Below are positions 23,948 to 38,255 of a stretch of 64,000 bases of DNA, in pieces; the first letter of the stretch is position 1; every line of letters starts with the position of its first letter. The stretch comes from Mycolicibacter minnesotensis (lineage in GTDB: Bacteria > Actinomycetota > Actinomycetes > Mycobacteriales > Mycobacteriaceae). The position numbers and the translations under genes were made by a program. The stretch lies in the NCBI RefSeq assembly GCF_010731755.1, contig NZ_AP022589.1, positions 1,674,001 through 1,738,000 of the forward strand, read 5' to 3'. The notes beneath the pieces were generated by a model that ran no database searches, was not told where the DNA came from, and worked only from the letters and a program-made list of their open reading frames with translations.

Positions 23948-25113
23948 CCACCCTCTCCCGACGAAGTCTGCTGGTCGGCACGGCCGCAGCTGCGGCGGCC
24001 GGCGGTATCTTCGGACTCGGCGACCTGGCCCGCAGTGCCGATGCCGGTCGCGGCGCCGATACCGGCGGGCCCCTGCGCATCGGCTATCTGCCGATCACCG
24101 ACGCCGCGCCCCTGTTGATGGCGCACAGCGCCGCACTGTATCCGGCCGGCCTGGTCAGCGCGGCCAAACCGGTGATGTTCCGCAGCTGGGCCGCGCTGGG
24201 CGAAGCGTTCGTCACCGGCAAGGTGGACGTAGTGCACCTGCTGATGCCGATGGCAGTCCAGCTGCGTTACGCCTTGGGCGGCGGTGTCCGGGTGTTGGGC
24301 TGGAATCACACCAACGGTTCCGCCCTGACCGTGGCTCCGCACATCACCGAGGTGGCTGACCTGGCCGGGACCCAGGTCGCCGTTCCGTTCTGGTGGTCCA
24401 TTCACAACATCGTGTTGCAGCAGCTGCTGCGTGCTCACGGACTGCGCCCGGTGGTGCGCCGCAGCGCTTCTCGCGCCGCAAGGACAGTGGAACTGATCGT
24501 GATGAGCCCCTCGGACATGGTGCCCGCGCTGGCCAACCGCTCCATCGGAGGCTACGTGGTCGCAGACCCGTTCAACGCGGTGGCCCAGATCAAGAAGATC
24601 GGACACATCCACACCTTCCTCGGCGACGTCTGGCGGGACCACGCGTGCTGCGCGCTCATTACCCGCGATGACGTGATCGCCCAGCGGCCCAACGCCATCC
24701 AGCACGTCACCGACGCTGTGGTCGGTGCGCAGCTGCTGCTGAACGCCGATCGAATCGCCGCCGCCAAGGCCCTCGGGGGCGGCAAGTACCTGCCGCAACC
24801 CGTCCCCGCTGTACAGCTGGCATTGACCTATCCGGATCCGCCGTATCGGCTGAATCATCCGGACTGGCAGCCCCAGCGGCTCGGCTTCACCCCATTTCCC
24901 TTCGCCAGTTTCACCCATCGCCTGATCGAAGCCATGAACGAGACGGTCATCGACGGCGACCGCCGATTCCTCGAGCGGTTGGATCCTGCTCAGGTCCACG
25001 ACGAACTTGTCGACGATCAATTTGTACGAGCCGCGATGGCGCAGCAGGGCGGCCCCGCGGCATTCGGTCTGGCCGCCTCACTGAGGAGAGAAGAACAGGT
25101 GCACGCCTCATGA
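23944..25113 (+). CDS. ABC transporter substrate-binding protein, Tat-type signal
   Basis: 389 residues from a GTG overlapping the ATPase stop (GTGA). The N-terminus TTLSRRSLLVGTAAAAAAGG is a twin-arginine signal, so the protein may be exported folded. The mature part has the SsuA/NrtA/TauA-like fold (LRIGYLPITDAAPLLMAH, GTQVAVPFWWSIHNIVLQQLLRAHG, GGYVVADPFNAVAQ). Several Trp and His residues (WWSIHN, HIHTF) and a CC pair (DHACCALITRDD) could line the pocket or bind metal. The ligand is unknown. No lipobox is seen. Confidence 0.88.
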   Translation: MTTLSRRSLLVGTAAAAAAGGIFGLGDLARSADAGRGADTGGPLRIGYLPITDAAPLLMAHSAALYPAGLVSAAKPVMFRSWAALGEAFVTGKVDVVHLLMPMAVQLRYALGGGVRVLGWNHTNGSALTVAPHITEVADLAGTQVAVPFWWSIHNIVLQQLLRAHGLRPVVRRSASRAARTVELIVMSPSDMVPALANRSIGGYVVADPFNAVAQIKKIGHIHTFLGDVWRDHACCALITRDDVIAQRPNAIQHVTDAVVGAQLLLNADRIAAAKALGGGKYLPQPVPAVQLALTYPDPPYRLNHPDWQPQRLGFTPFPFASFTHRLIEAMNETVIDGDRRFLERLDPAQVHDELVDDQFVRAAMAQQGGPAAFGLAASLRREEQVHAS

Positions 25114-25931
25114 TCACCACCGCAGCGCAGCTCAGTCACCCGCCCGCTCCCGGCGCCGACTCGAACGCAGGCTCCCAGTGGTGGCCCCGTTTATGGCCCC
25201 CGGTTGCCAGCCTCGGCGTCGCCGTCACGCTGTGGTGGGCCGCCACCACTGTGCTCTGCGCCCCGCAGTCACTGCTGCGGCAGACCGCCCCGCAGCATGT
25301 GGTCCGGGCGCTGGCCGACCTGGTCAGTCGCGGGGTGTTGGCAACCGACACCGCAGTCAGCCTCTACCGGCTGCTGATCGGCCTGCTGATCGCCGCGCTG
25401 ATCGGCATCCCCACCGGCCTGCTGATAGGCCTGAGCCGCACCGCCGAGCGAGCGGCCAATCCGCTGGTGGCGTTCCTGCGGATGATCTCACCGCTGTCAT
25501 GGACCCCGATCACCGTGGCGGTGTTCGGCATCGGCAGCCAGCCGGTGATCTTCCTGATCGCCGTCGCCGCAGTCTGGCCGGTGCTGCTCGGAACAGTCGC
25601 CGGTGTCCACGCGATCGATCCCGGATACCTGCATGTCGCACGGTCGCTGCACGCCAGCCGGGTCGAGCAGCTGACCGCAGTGGTGCTGCCGGCGGTGCGC
25701 GTGCAGGTACAGAACGGTCTGCGGCTAGCCCTCGGAATCGCCTGGGTGGTCTTGGTTCCCGCCGAAATGCTCGGTGTGCGTTCCGGCTTGGGGTACCAGA
25801 TCCTCAACGCCCGCGACCAGCTCGACTACGCATCGGTGGTCGCGGTGATCGCCGTCATCGGTGCGCTCGGCTACCTGCTGGACCTGGCGGCCCGACTCCT
25901 GCTCGCGCCACGACGCAGCCCGCAGCGCTGA
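25110..25931 (+). CDS. ABC transporter permease (SsuC/TauC type)
   Basis: 273 residues, ATG overlapping the SBP stop (ATGA). About six membrane helices. The BPD_transp_1 signature is in the cytoplasmic loop: AGVHAIDPGYLHVARSLHASRVEQLTAVVLPAVRVQVQNGLRLALGIAW, containing the EAA-type coupling helix. It is the last gene of the operon, followed by a hairpin terminator shared with convergent gltD. Confidence 0.92.
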   Translation: MITTAAQLSHPPAPGADSNAGSQWWPRLWPPVASLGVAVTLWWAATTVLCAPQSLLRQTAPQHVVRALADLVSRGVLATDTAVSLYRLLIGLLIAALIGIPTGLLIGLSRTAERAANPLVAFLRMISPLSWTPITVAVFGIGSQPVIFLIAVAAVWPVLLGTVAGVHAIDPGYLHVARSLHASRVEQLTAVVLPAVRVQVQNGLRLALGIAWVVLVPAEMLGVRSGLGYQILNARDQLDYASVVAVIAVIGALGYLLDLAARLLLAPRRSPQR

Positions 25932-25940
25932 TCGCCTCGC

Positions 25941-25972
25941 CGACGGCCGCTACCGAATGGGAGCGGCCGTCG
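25941..25972. terminator. Bidirectional hairpin between the ABC operon and gltD
   Basis: 11-bp perfect arms CGACGGCCGCT (25941-25951) and AGCGGCCGTCG (25962-25972) with a 10-nt loop. It begins 10 bp after the permease stop and overlaps the last codons of gltD. Confidence 0.65.
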
Positions 25973-27393
25973 AGACGATCGGCGACGGCAAGGCGGTGCG
26001 ACCCATCAGGTAACGATCCACACTGGCCGCTGCAGAACGTCCCTCGGCGATCGCCCACACGATCAGGGACTGACCACGCCCCATGTCCCCGGCGACGAAG
26101 ACACCCGGTACCGCGGTGGCGTAGTCGGCGTCACGTGCCACGTTGCCGCGATCGGTGAACTCGACGCCCAGGTCGGCCAACAGCGGTGCACGTTCCGGCC
26201 CGACGAATCCCATCGCGAGTAGCACCAGGTCTGCTTCGAGCTCGAAGTCCGTGCCCTCGACCTTCTCGAAACCACCGCCCTGGCGACGCACCTCGTGCGC
26301 GCGCAACCCGGTCACGCGGCCGTCTTTACCGGTGAATTCCTCGGTGTTGACCGAGAACACCCGGTCACCGCCCTCTTCGTGAGCCGACGTGATCCGCATT
26401 ACCAAGGGGTAAGTGGGCCACGGCGTCGAGGGGTCACGCGTCTCCGGTGGGCGCGGCATGATCTCGAACTGGTGCACGTGCGTGGCGCCCTGGCGGTGCG
26501 CCGTGCCCAGGCAGTCGGCACCGGTGTCACCGCCGCCGATGATGATGACCTTCTTGCCGTGAGCGGTGATCGGGGGCTCGGCCATATCGCCCGCCTGAAC
26601 CCGGTTGGCCCACGGCAGGAACTCCATCGCCTGGTAGATCCCGTCGAATTCACGGCCGGGGATCGGCAGGTCGCGCCAGGCGGTGGCGCCGCCCGCCAAC
26701 ACGACGGCGTCGAACTCCTCGCGCAGTTGCTCGACCGTCAGGTCGACCCCGACGTTGACTCCGGTCTTGAAGATCGTTCCCTCACCGGTCATCTGCTCAA
26801 GCCGCCGGTCCAGGATGCGCTTTTCCATCTTGAATTCCGGGATGCCGTAACGCATCAGTCCGCCGATGCGGTCCTCGCGCTCGAAGACCGTCACCGAATG
26901 TCCGCTGCGGGTGAGCTGTTGGGCAGCGGCCAGGCCGGCCGGCCCGGAACCCACCACTGCCACCGACTTGCCGGTGCGCACCGACGGCAGGATCGGGTCA
27001 GCCCAGCCCTCGGCGAAGCCGCGCTCGACGATCTCGTACTCGACCTGCTTGATGGTCACCGGCGGCTGGTTGATGCCCAGCACACAGGCGGGCTCACACG
27101 GTGCGGGGCAGAGCCGCCCGGTGAAGTCCGGGAAATTGTTCGTGGCGTGCAGCCGATCGAAGGCCTCACGCCAGCGACCGGTACGCACCAAGTCATTCCA
27201 CTCCGGAATGAGGTTCCCCAGCGGACAGCCGTTGTGGCAGAACGGAATACCACAGTCCATGCAACGGCCGGCCTGCTCGCGCACGGAGTCCTCGGCGAAG
27301 TCTTCGTAGACCTCATCCCAGTCGCCCAACCGCTCGCTGACCGGGCGCCGCACCGGCAGGACCCGCAGGGGGATGTTGATGAAACCTCTCGGG

Positions 27394-27401
<8 letters not shown>
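25950..27401 (-). CDS. gltD: Glutamate synthase small subunit GltD
   Basis: 483 residues. It supplies electrons from NADPH through FAD and Fe-S centres to GltB. The N-terminal Cys clusters [17 protein letters not shown] and [12 protein letters not shown] bind [4Fe-4S]. Two nucleotide folds follow, [17 protein letters not shown] (FAD) and [15 protein letters not shown] (NADPH), and a C-terminal [26 protein letters not shown] loop. Its start overlaps the gltB stop by 8 bp, so translation is coupled. M. tuberculosis Rv3858c. Confidence 0.97.
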
Positions 27402-32019
<4,618 letters not shown>

Positions 32020-32153
32020 CGCACCTGACCCTTCGCACGTCTTTGCCCGCGGGCCCGATGGACCAGCGGTCAAGGTGATGTTCCGTGCGACGTTGAACGG
32101 CGTTCTTGCCTGAAAAATCTCGACAGGCAACGCCACGATATACCCCTACCTAC

Positions 32154-32165
32154 CTAGCGTGCTAG
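32154..32165. promoter_or_regulatory. Palindrome between gltB and glnA
   Basis: CTAGC-GT-GCTAG is a perfect inverted repeat in the gap between divergent gltB and the glnA paralogue. The gap also contains GTTACGCCGACGCAATAAC, which fits the GlnR box only loosely. The binding factor is unknown. Confidence 0.35.
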
Positions 32166-32282
32166 TTCGCTGGACAGCGGGCCTGCGGTGAGGGTTGTGT
32201 TACGCCGACGCAATAACCGGATGATGTCCAGGAAATGTGCCCTACCTATCGTTTGGCTGTCTTAACGCGAAGGAGACCAAAG

Positions 32283-33691
32283 ATGGCCGCCGACCTTTTC
32301 AAGCTGATCGCCGACGAGTCGGTTGAGTACGTCGACATTCGATTCTGCGATCTGCCCGGAGTAATGCAGCACTTCTCCATCCCGGCCGCAGCATTCGATG
32401 AGAGCGTGTTCGAAGACGGGCTGGCTTTCGATGGATCATCGATCCGTGGATTCCAGTCCATCCACGAATCCGACATGCTGCTACTGCCCGACCCGGAGAC
32501 CGCGCAGATCGACCCGTTCCGGGCGGCCAAGACGCTGAACCTCAACTTCTTCGTCCACGACCCCTTCACCCGCGAGCCCTACTCACGCGACCCCCGCAAC
32601 ATCGCCCGCAAAGCCGAGAACTACCTGGCCAGCACCGGCATCGCCGACACCGCCTACTTCGGCGCCGAAGCCGAGTTCTACATCTTCGACTCCGTCAGCT
32701 TCGACTCCCAAATCAACGGCACCTTCCACAAAGTCGACGCCGCCTCAGGCTGGTGGAACACCGGACGCACCACCGAACCCGACGGCACCCCCAACCTCGG
32801 CTACAAAGTCCGCCCCAAAGGCGGCTACTTCCCCGTCGCCCCCAACGACCAATACGTCGACCTCCGCGACGTCATGTCCACCAACCTCACCAACGCCGGC
32901 TTCACCGTCGAACGCGGCCACCACGAAGTCGGCACCGGCGGCCAAACCGAAATCAACTACAAATTCAACACCCTGCTCCACGCCGCCGACGACCTCATGC
33001 TCTTCAAATACCTCATCAAAAACACCGCCTGGGCCCACGGCAAAACCGTCACCTTCATGCCCAAACCCCTCTTCGGCGACAACGGCTCCGGCATGCACGT
33101 CCACCAATCCCTCTGGCAAACCGGCACACCCTGTTCTACGCCGGCCTGTCCGACACCGCCCGCCACTACATCGGCGGCATCCTGCACCACGCACCCTCAC
33201 TACTGGCCTTCACCAACCCCACCATCAACTCCTACAAACGCCTCGTACCCGGCTACGAAGCCCCCATCAACCTCGTCTACAGCCAACGCAACCGCTCCGC
33301 CTGCGTACGCATCCCCATCACCGGCACCAACCCCAAAGCCAAACGCCTGGAATTCCGCTGCCCCGACTCCTCCGGCAACCCCTACCTGGCCTTCTCCGCC
33401 ATGCTCATGGCCGGCATCGACGGCATCAAGAACAAAATCGAACCCGCCGCCCCCGTCGACAAAGACCTCTACGAACTGCCCCCCGACGAAGCCGCCCAAA
33501 TCGCCCAAGCACCCACCTCACTGGCCCAAGTCATCGACAACCTCGAAGCCGACCACGAATACCTCACCGAAGGCGGCGTCTTCACCCCCGACGTCATCGA
33601 CACCTGGATCAACTACAAACGCGACAACGAAATCACCCCCATCAACCTGCGCCCCCACCCCTACGAATTCGCCCTCTACTACGACTGCTGA
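32283..33691 (+). pseudogene. glnA: Type I glutamine synthetase (GlnA1-like), frameshifted
   Basis: Strong GlnA1 similarity runs in one frame from [18 protein letters not shown] through [26 protein letters not shown] (to about 33130) and then continues in another frame from [16 protein letters not shown] to [11 protein letters not shown]. At the break, five residues expected between FY and AGLS (DETGY in M. tuberculosis GlnA1) and one further base are missing, a net 16-bp deletion. The length differs from a GlnA1 gene by exactly that after allowing a 4-codon shorter N-terminus. The second part keeps the [13 protein letters not shown] active-site block and the adenylylation Tyr in KDLYELPP. 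The SD GAAGGAG is intact. From about 32590 the gene becomes strongly G-poor and C-rich. A true GlnA1 is presumably elsewhere. Confidence 0.85.
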
Positions 33692-33814
33692 GGCCGGGCG
33701 CACGCTCGACTCGGTCGTTAGGGCTGGGCTCATCGGTGATGGGCACCTGCGCGGCTAAGCTGCACAGTTGTTGGGCCACCCGGCCGTGCCGCTGCCGTAT
33801 GCCTCGAGGAGCCG

Positions 33815-34867
33815 ATGAACGCAGACGACGATTTTCTGCGGGAGCGGGTGCCCCCGCCGCAGCAGCAGCCGCGGCCGTGGGCCCCGCCGCCACAACAGCC
33901 TGCGCCGCAACCTCAACCGGCGCCCTACCTGCAGCCGGGCCCGATGACGCGGCCACAGCCCACCCGCGGCTGGCGACGAGTCGTGCTTTCAGCGACGCTC
34001 GGGCTGGTCAACCTGGGGCCGTCGCCTGCGGAGAGGGAAGAAGCGGCATATCTGGCGGCTATCCGGTCACTGCCCAACGGCAGTTACAAGGTGGGCGTTC
34101 TCGGTAAGGGCGGCGTCGGCAAGACAACGGTGGCGGCCAGCGTCGGATCGGTGTTCGCGGCCCTGCGCCGCGCCGACCACGTAGTGGCGGTCGACGCAGA
34201 CACTGCGTTCGGCCGGCTCGGCAGTCGGATCGATCCCCACGCCACCAGCTCCTACTGGGATCTGGCCGCCGACCAGGGCATGCAGTCGTTCTCTGACATC
34301 AGCAGCCGGGTGGGTGCCAACGCGGCGGGGCTCTATGTGTTGGTGGGTGAGCCCGCGGCGGGCAAGCGCCGAATCCTCGACGCGGCGTTGTACCGGGAGG
34401 CAGCGCTGCGCTTGGACCGGCATTTTACCATTTCGATCATCGACTGTGGCTCGACCATGGACTCGCCGGTGACCCAAGAGGCTCTGCGGGACCTGGACGC
34501 TCTGATCGTGGTCTCGTCGCCGTGGGCGGATGGTGCCGGCGCGGCAGCTAAAACTATGGAGTGGCTGGCGGATCGGGGCCAGGGCGGGCTGCTGCAGCGC
34601 ACCGTGGTGGTGCTCAACGACTCCGACGGCCACGCCGACAAGCGCACCCGCTCGGCTCTGACCGCACAGTTCCTCCAGCATGGCCAGGCAGTGGTCGAGG
34701 TGCCGTTCGATCCGCACCTGCGGCCAGGCGGGGTGATCGACGTGATGAGTGAGATGACGCCGGGGGCCCGCCGGCGGTTTCTGCAGATCGCGGCGATCGT
34801 CGCCCACTACTTCGCGTCCTGGCCGCGGGGACGGGACGCGAAGCCCGGCCGGTCTCAGAGCACGTAG
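33815..34867 (+). CDS. ParA/MinD-like ATPase, Rv3860 homologue
   Basis: 350 residues. A Pro/Gln-rich disordered N-terminus (1-50) precedes a deviant Walker A GKGGVGKTTVAASVGSVFA (about 98), VVAVDADTAFGRLG and ISIIDCGSTMDSPVTQEALRDLDALIVVSSPWADG, the switch regions of MinD-type ATPases. The arrangement resembles EspI and Rv3860, proteins linked to ESX loci. In M. tuberculosis it is the last gene before whiB6 and ESX-1. Here the next genes are unrelated, and its 3' end overlaps convergent htdZ by 13 bp. ATP-driven control of a secretion system is an inference from relatives. Confidence 0.87.
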   Translation: MNADDDFLRERVPPPQQQPRPWAPPPQQPAPQPQPAPYLQPGPMTRPQPTRGWRRVVLSATLGLVNLGPSPAEREEAAYLAAIRSLPNGSYKVGVLGKGGVGKTTVAASVGSVFAALRRADHVVAVDADTAFGRLGSRIDPHATSSYWDLAADQGMQSFSDISSRVGANAAGLYVLVGEPAAGKRRILDAALYREAALRLDRHFTISIIDCGSTMDSPVTQEALRDLDALIVVSSPWADGAGAAAKTMEWLADRGQGGLLQRTVVVLNDSDGHADKRTRSALTAQFLQHGQAVVEVPFDPHLRPGGVIDVMSEMTPGARRRFLQIAAIVAHYFASWPRGRDAKPGRSQST

Positions 34868-35310
34868 CGCACGACGCTCTCGGCGACGCAGGCCGGCTTG
34901 GCATGGGCGTCGATGGACACCGTGGTCGAGTAGGTCACCTGGTGCGCGCCACCACCGACATCGGCTACCTCCACTACTGACGTCTCGGCACGGATCTTGG
35001 AGCCCACCGGGACCGGCGCGGGGAAGCGCACCTTGTTCAGGCCGTAGTTGATCGCCAGCTTGACCCCTTCTACCCGGCTGATCTGTGCCATCAGCTGCGG
35101 CAACATCGCCAGCGTCATATATCCGTGGGCGATCGTGGTCCCAAACGGCCCGTTGGCCGCCCGCTCGGGGTCGACGTGGATCCATTGATGGTCGCCGGTC
35201 GCGTCCGCGAACAGGTTGACCGCGTCTTGAGTGACGGTCACCCAGTCGCTGTGGCCGATCACCTGACCCGCGCATGCGGCAAGTTCTTCGATTGATCCGA
35301 AAGTACGCAT
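34855..35310 (-). CDS. htdZ: MaoC-type (R)-3-hydroxyacyl-CoA dehydratase HtdZ
   Basis: 151 residues, nearly co-linear with M. tuberculosis Rv0130 (HtdZ), a hot-dog-fold enoyl-CoA hydratase 2. The hydratase motif ADATGDHQWIHVDPERAANGPFGTTIAHGYMTLAMLP (about 41-77) supplies the catalytic Asp and His. KLAINYGLNKVRFPAPVPVGSKIRA and the C-terminal KPACVAESVVRYV are also diagnostic. It hydrates trans-2-enoyl-CoA. It lies 17 bp after the CoA-transferase gene on the same strand, so the two are probably one transcript. This is the first gene of the block reversed relative to M. tuberculosis. Confidence 0.93.
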   Translation of the reverse strand: MRTFGSIEELAACAGQVIGHSDWVTVTQDAVNLFADATGDHQWIHVDPERAANGPFGTTIAHGYMTLAMLPQLMAQISRVEGVKLAINYGLNKVRFPAPVPVGSKIRAETSVVEVADVGGGAHQVTYSTTVSIDAHAKPACVAESVVRYVL

Positions 35311-35327
35311 CTGCCCTCGCTCCCGTG

Positions 35328-36542
35328 CTATTCCGTGGCGACCGCGCCCTGATGGCGCAGCCGGTTGATGTCTTCGGCGCTCAGTCCGAGGCGGTCGGCC
35401 AGCACCTGCACGGTGTCGGCGCCCAGCGCTGGTGCCACGGCCGCAGGTGGGTGGATACCGTCGATGGACGACGGGAGCCCGGCAGCCAAGTACTCCCCCA
35501 CCCGAGGCTGATCCAGTTCGGTGAACATGGGGTTGTCGCGCAGGCCTTCGTCCGCCGCGACTTCGGCAAAGCTGCGGTAGCGGTCCCACAGCAGCGATGT
35601 CGTTGCCAGTGCGGCCTCGATCTGCTCTGCCGAACGGGCGGTGAACCAGCCGCTGAACAGTCCGGTGAGCAGGTCGCGGTGGCGGTAGCGCTGCCCTTCG
35701 TCGTTGAAGTCGATGTCGCGCGCTTGCGCAAGCGCGGCAAGGACTTTCGTCGATCCGGTCAACTCGGCCAGATCGCGAAAGTGTCGGTCGGTCAGGGTCA
35801 CCACCATGAATGACGTACCGTCTGTGCTGGTGAAGCTCTGCCCGTACTGGCCGTAGATCGCGTTGCCGATACGTTCCCGGCGGACACCGTTGACCATGGC
35901 CTCGGTGAGGAAACCCAACGTGCTGGCGGTCCCCAACGCGACGTCCTGCAGCGCCAGGCGGATCCGGCAGCCCTCCCCTGTCTGCGCCCGCCGGTGCAGC
36001 GCGGCCGACACCGCGAGCGCGGCGTGCAGTCCGCAGGCGATGTCCCACGCCGGGAGCACGTGGTTGATCGGCGCGGCGTAGTCGGCTGGGCCAGTCACTA
36101 AAGGAAAGCCGACACTCGCGTTGACCGTGTAGTCCACCGCAGTGGATCCGTCCGATCGACCGACTACTTCGAGATGGATCAGATCAGGACGCTCCGACGC
36201 GAGGGTGTCATGGGAAAGCCACTGCCTGCCAGCCATATTGGTGATCAGTACGCCACTGTCGGCGATCAACCGCTGGACTACTCGCTGGCCCTCGGGAGAC
36301 CGCAGATCGGCCACCACGGAGCGCTTACCCTTGTTCAGTCCCGCCCAGTAGATGGATGTGCCGTCCTCGGTGACCGGCCAGCGCCGGTAGTCGGCAGCAC
36401 CGCCGATCGGGTCAATGCGCACCACATCGCAGCCCAGTTGCGCCAGGGTCATCCCGGCGAGTGGTACGGCGACGAAACTGGCGATCTCGATGACGCGAAC
36501 CCCCGCCAGCGGACTCGGCGCGTCCGCAGCATTCGCCTGCAT
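35328..36542 (-). CDS. Family III (CaiB/BaiF) CoA-transferase
   Basis: 404 residues. Family III features are the N-terminal SPLAGVRVIEIASFVAVPLAGMTLAQLGCDVVRIDP, NKGKRSVVADLRSPEGQ, a central DIACGLHAALAVSAALHRR where the Asp is the likely CoA-acyl acceptor, and the C-terminal small domain. It moves CoA between carboxylic acids; donor and acceptor are unknown. The SD is AGAGGGG. It lies in an operon with htdZ, suggesting activation then hydration of a short or branched acid. M. tuberculosis lacks it between Rv0129c and Rv0130. Confidence 0.9.
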   Translation of the reverse strand: MQANAADAPSPLAGVRVIEIASFVAVPLAGMTLAQLGCDVVRIDPIGGAADYRRWPVTEDGTSIYWAGLNKGKRSVVADLRSPEGQRVVQRLIADSGVLITNMAGRQWLSHDTLASERPDLIHLEVVGRSDGSTAVDYTVNASVGFPLVTGPADYAAPINHVLPAWDIACGLHAALAVSAALHRRAQTGEGCRIRLALQDVALGTASTLGFLTEAMVNGVRRERIGNAIYGQYGQSFTSTDGTSFMVVTLTDRHFRDLAELTGSTKVLAALAQARDIDFNDEGQRYRHRDLLTGLFSGWFTARSAEQIEAALATTSLLWDRYRSFAEVAADEGLRDNPMFTELDQPRVGEYLAAGLPSSIDGIHPPAAVAPALGADTVQVLADRLGLSAEDINRLRHQGAVATE

Positions 36543-36715
36543 GAACTGCCCCTCTGTCGATGATTACACCGAACTATATGCCCCCACCGTGGACGCGTCC
36601 GGGCAGCGGCGAGTCCGCCCTGAATCTCAATCGTTGCCGAACCGCGATATGAAAACCCGTGGCGGCGAACGGGTCACGGCGGCCACCCGTGTTTGACTCC
36701 GTTCAGAAGGGCTAG

Positions 36716-37738
<1,023 letters not shown>

Positions 37739-37749
37739 TCGAGACCCCC

Positions 37750-37793
37750 AACACGTCGGCAGCAGTGCGATACCGCACTGCTGCCGACGTGTT
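37750..37793 (+). terminator. 20-bp perfect hairpin after fbpC
   Basis: AACACGTCGGCAGCAGTGCG (37750-37769) and its exact complement (37774-37793) flank a 4-nt ATAC loop, starting 11 bp after the fbpC stop. No U-tract follows. It is the strongest hairpin noticed in the window. Confidence 0.85.
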
Positions 37794-37826
37794 GTGGGCC
37801 AACCCCGCGTCGTCGATGCTGTCACC

Positions 37827-38255
37827 ATGACGAATCGGTTGGTTGGCATCACGATCGACTGCGCTGATCCCGCACGGCTGGCTTCGTTCTGGAGCGCGAT
37901 GCTCAACGTGGCCGTGACCGACGAACACAGCGGCGACGGCGAATGGGCCACCGTCGGCTCTCGCCGCGACGCCCGGCCGCGCTTGACCTTCCAGCGGGTA
38001 CCCGAGCCCAAGACCGGTAAGACCCGGATCCACCTCGACATTCAGGTCGACGCTATCGATGCTGGGCACCAGCAAGTAGCAGCCCTGGGCGGGCGATGGT
38101 CCGGCATCCGTCACGACTACGACGAGGGGTCCGTACTGGTCATGCACGACCCCGAGGGCAATGAGTTCTGCATCGTCGAGTACTTCGACCAGCACGGCCA
38201 GCCGCCGGGCAGCACGCTACCGGGTCAGCGCCAGAGCCCGCGGCCATCGACATAG
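37827..38255 (+). CDS. VOC-superfamily (glyoxalase-like) protein
   Basis: 142 residues. One VOC module pair: LVGITIDCADPARLASFWSAML at the start, RLTFQRVPEPKTGKTRIHLDIQV in the middle and VLVMHDPEGNEFCIVEYF at the end. The His of RIHLDI and the Glu of NEFCIVE are in metal-ligand positions of the Glyoxalase_6 type. The substrate is unknown. Its last 31 bp overlap the convergent YoaK-like gene. Confidence 0.88.
   Translation: MTNRLVGITIDCADPARLASFWSAMLNVAVTDEHSGDGEWATVGSRRDARPRLTFQRVPEPKTGKTRIHLDIQVDAIDAGHQQVAALGGRWSGIRHDYDEGSVLVMHDPEGNEFCIVEYFDQHGQPPGSTLPGQRQSPRPST

Noticed and set aside
32195..32215. Possible GlnR box before glnA
   Set aside because: GTTAC-N6-GCAAT keeps the first half but only 3 of 5 bases of the second.
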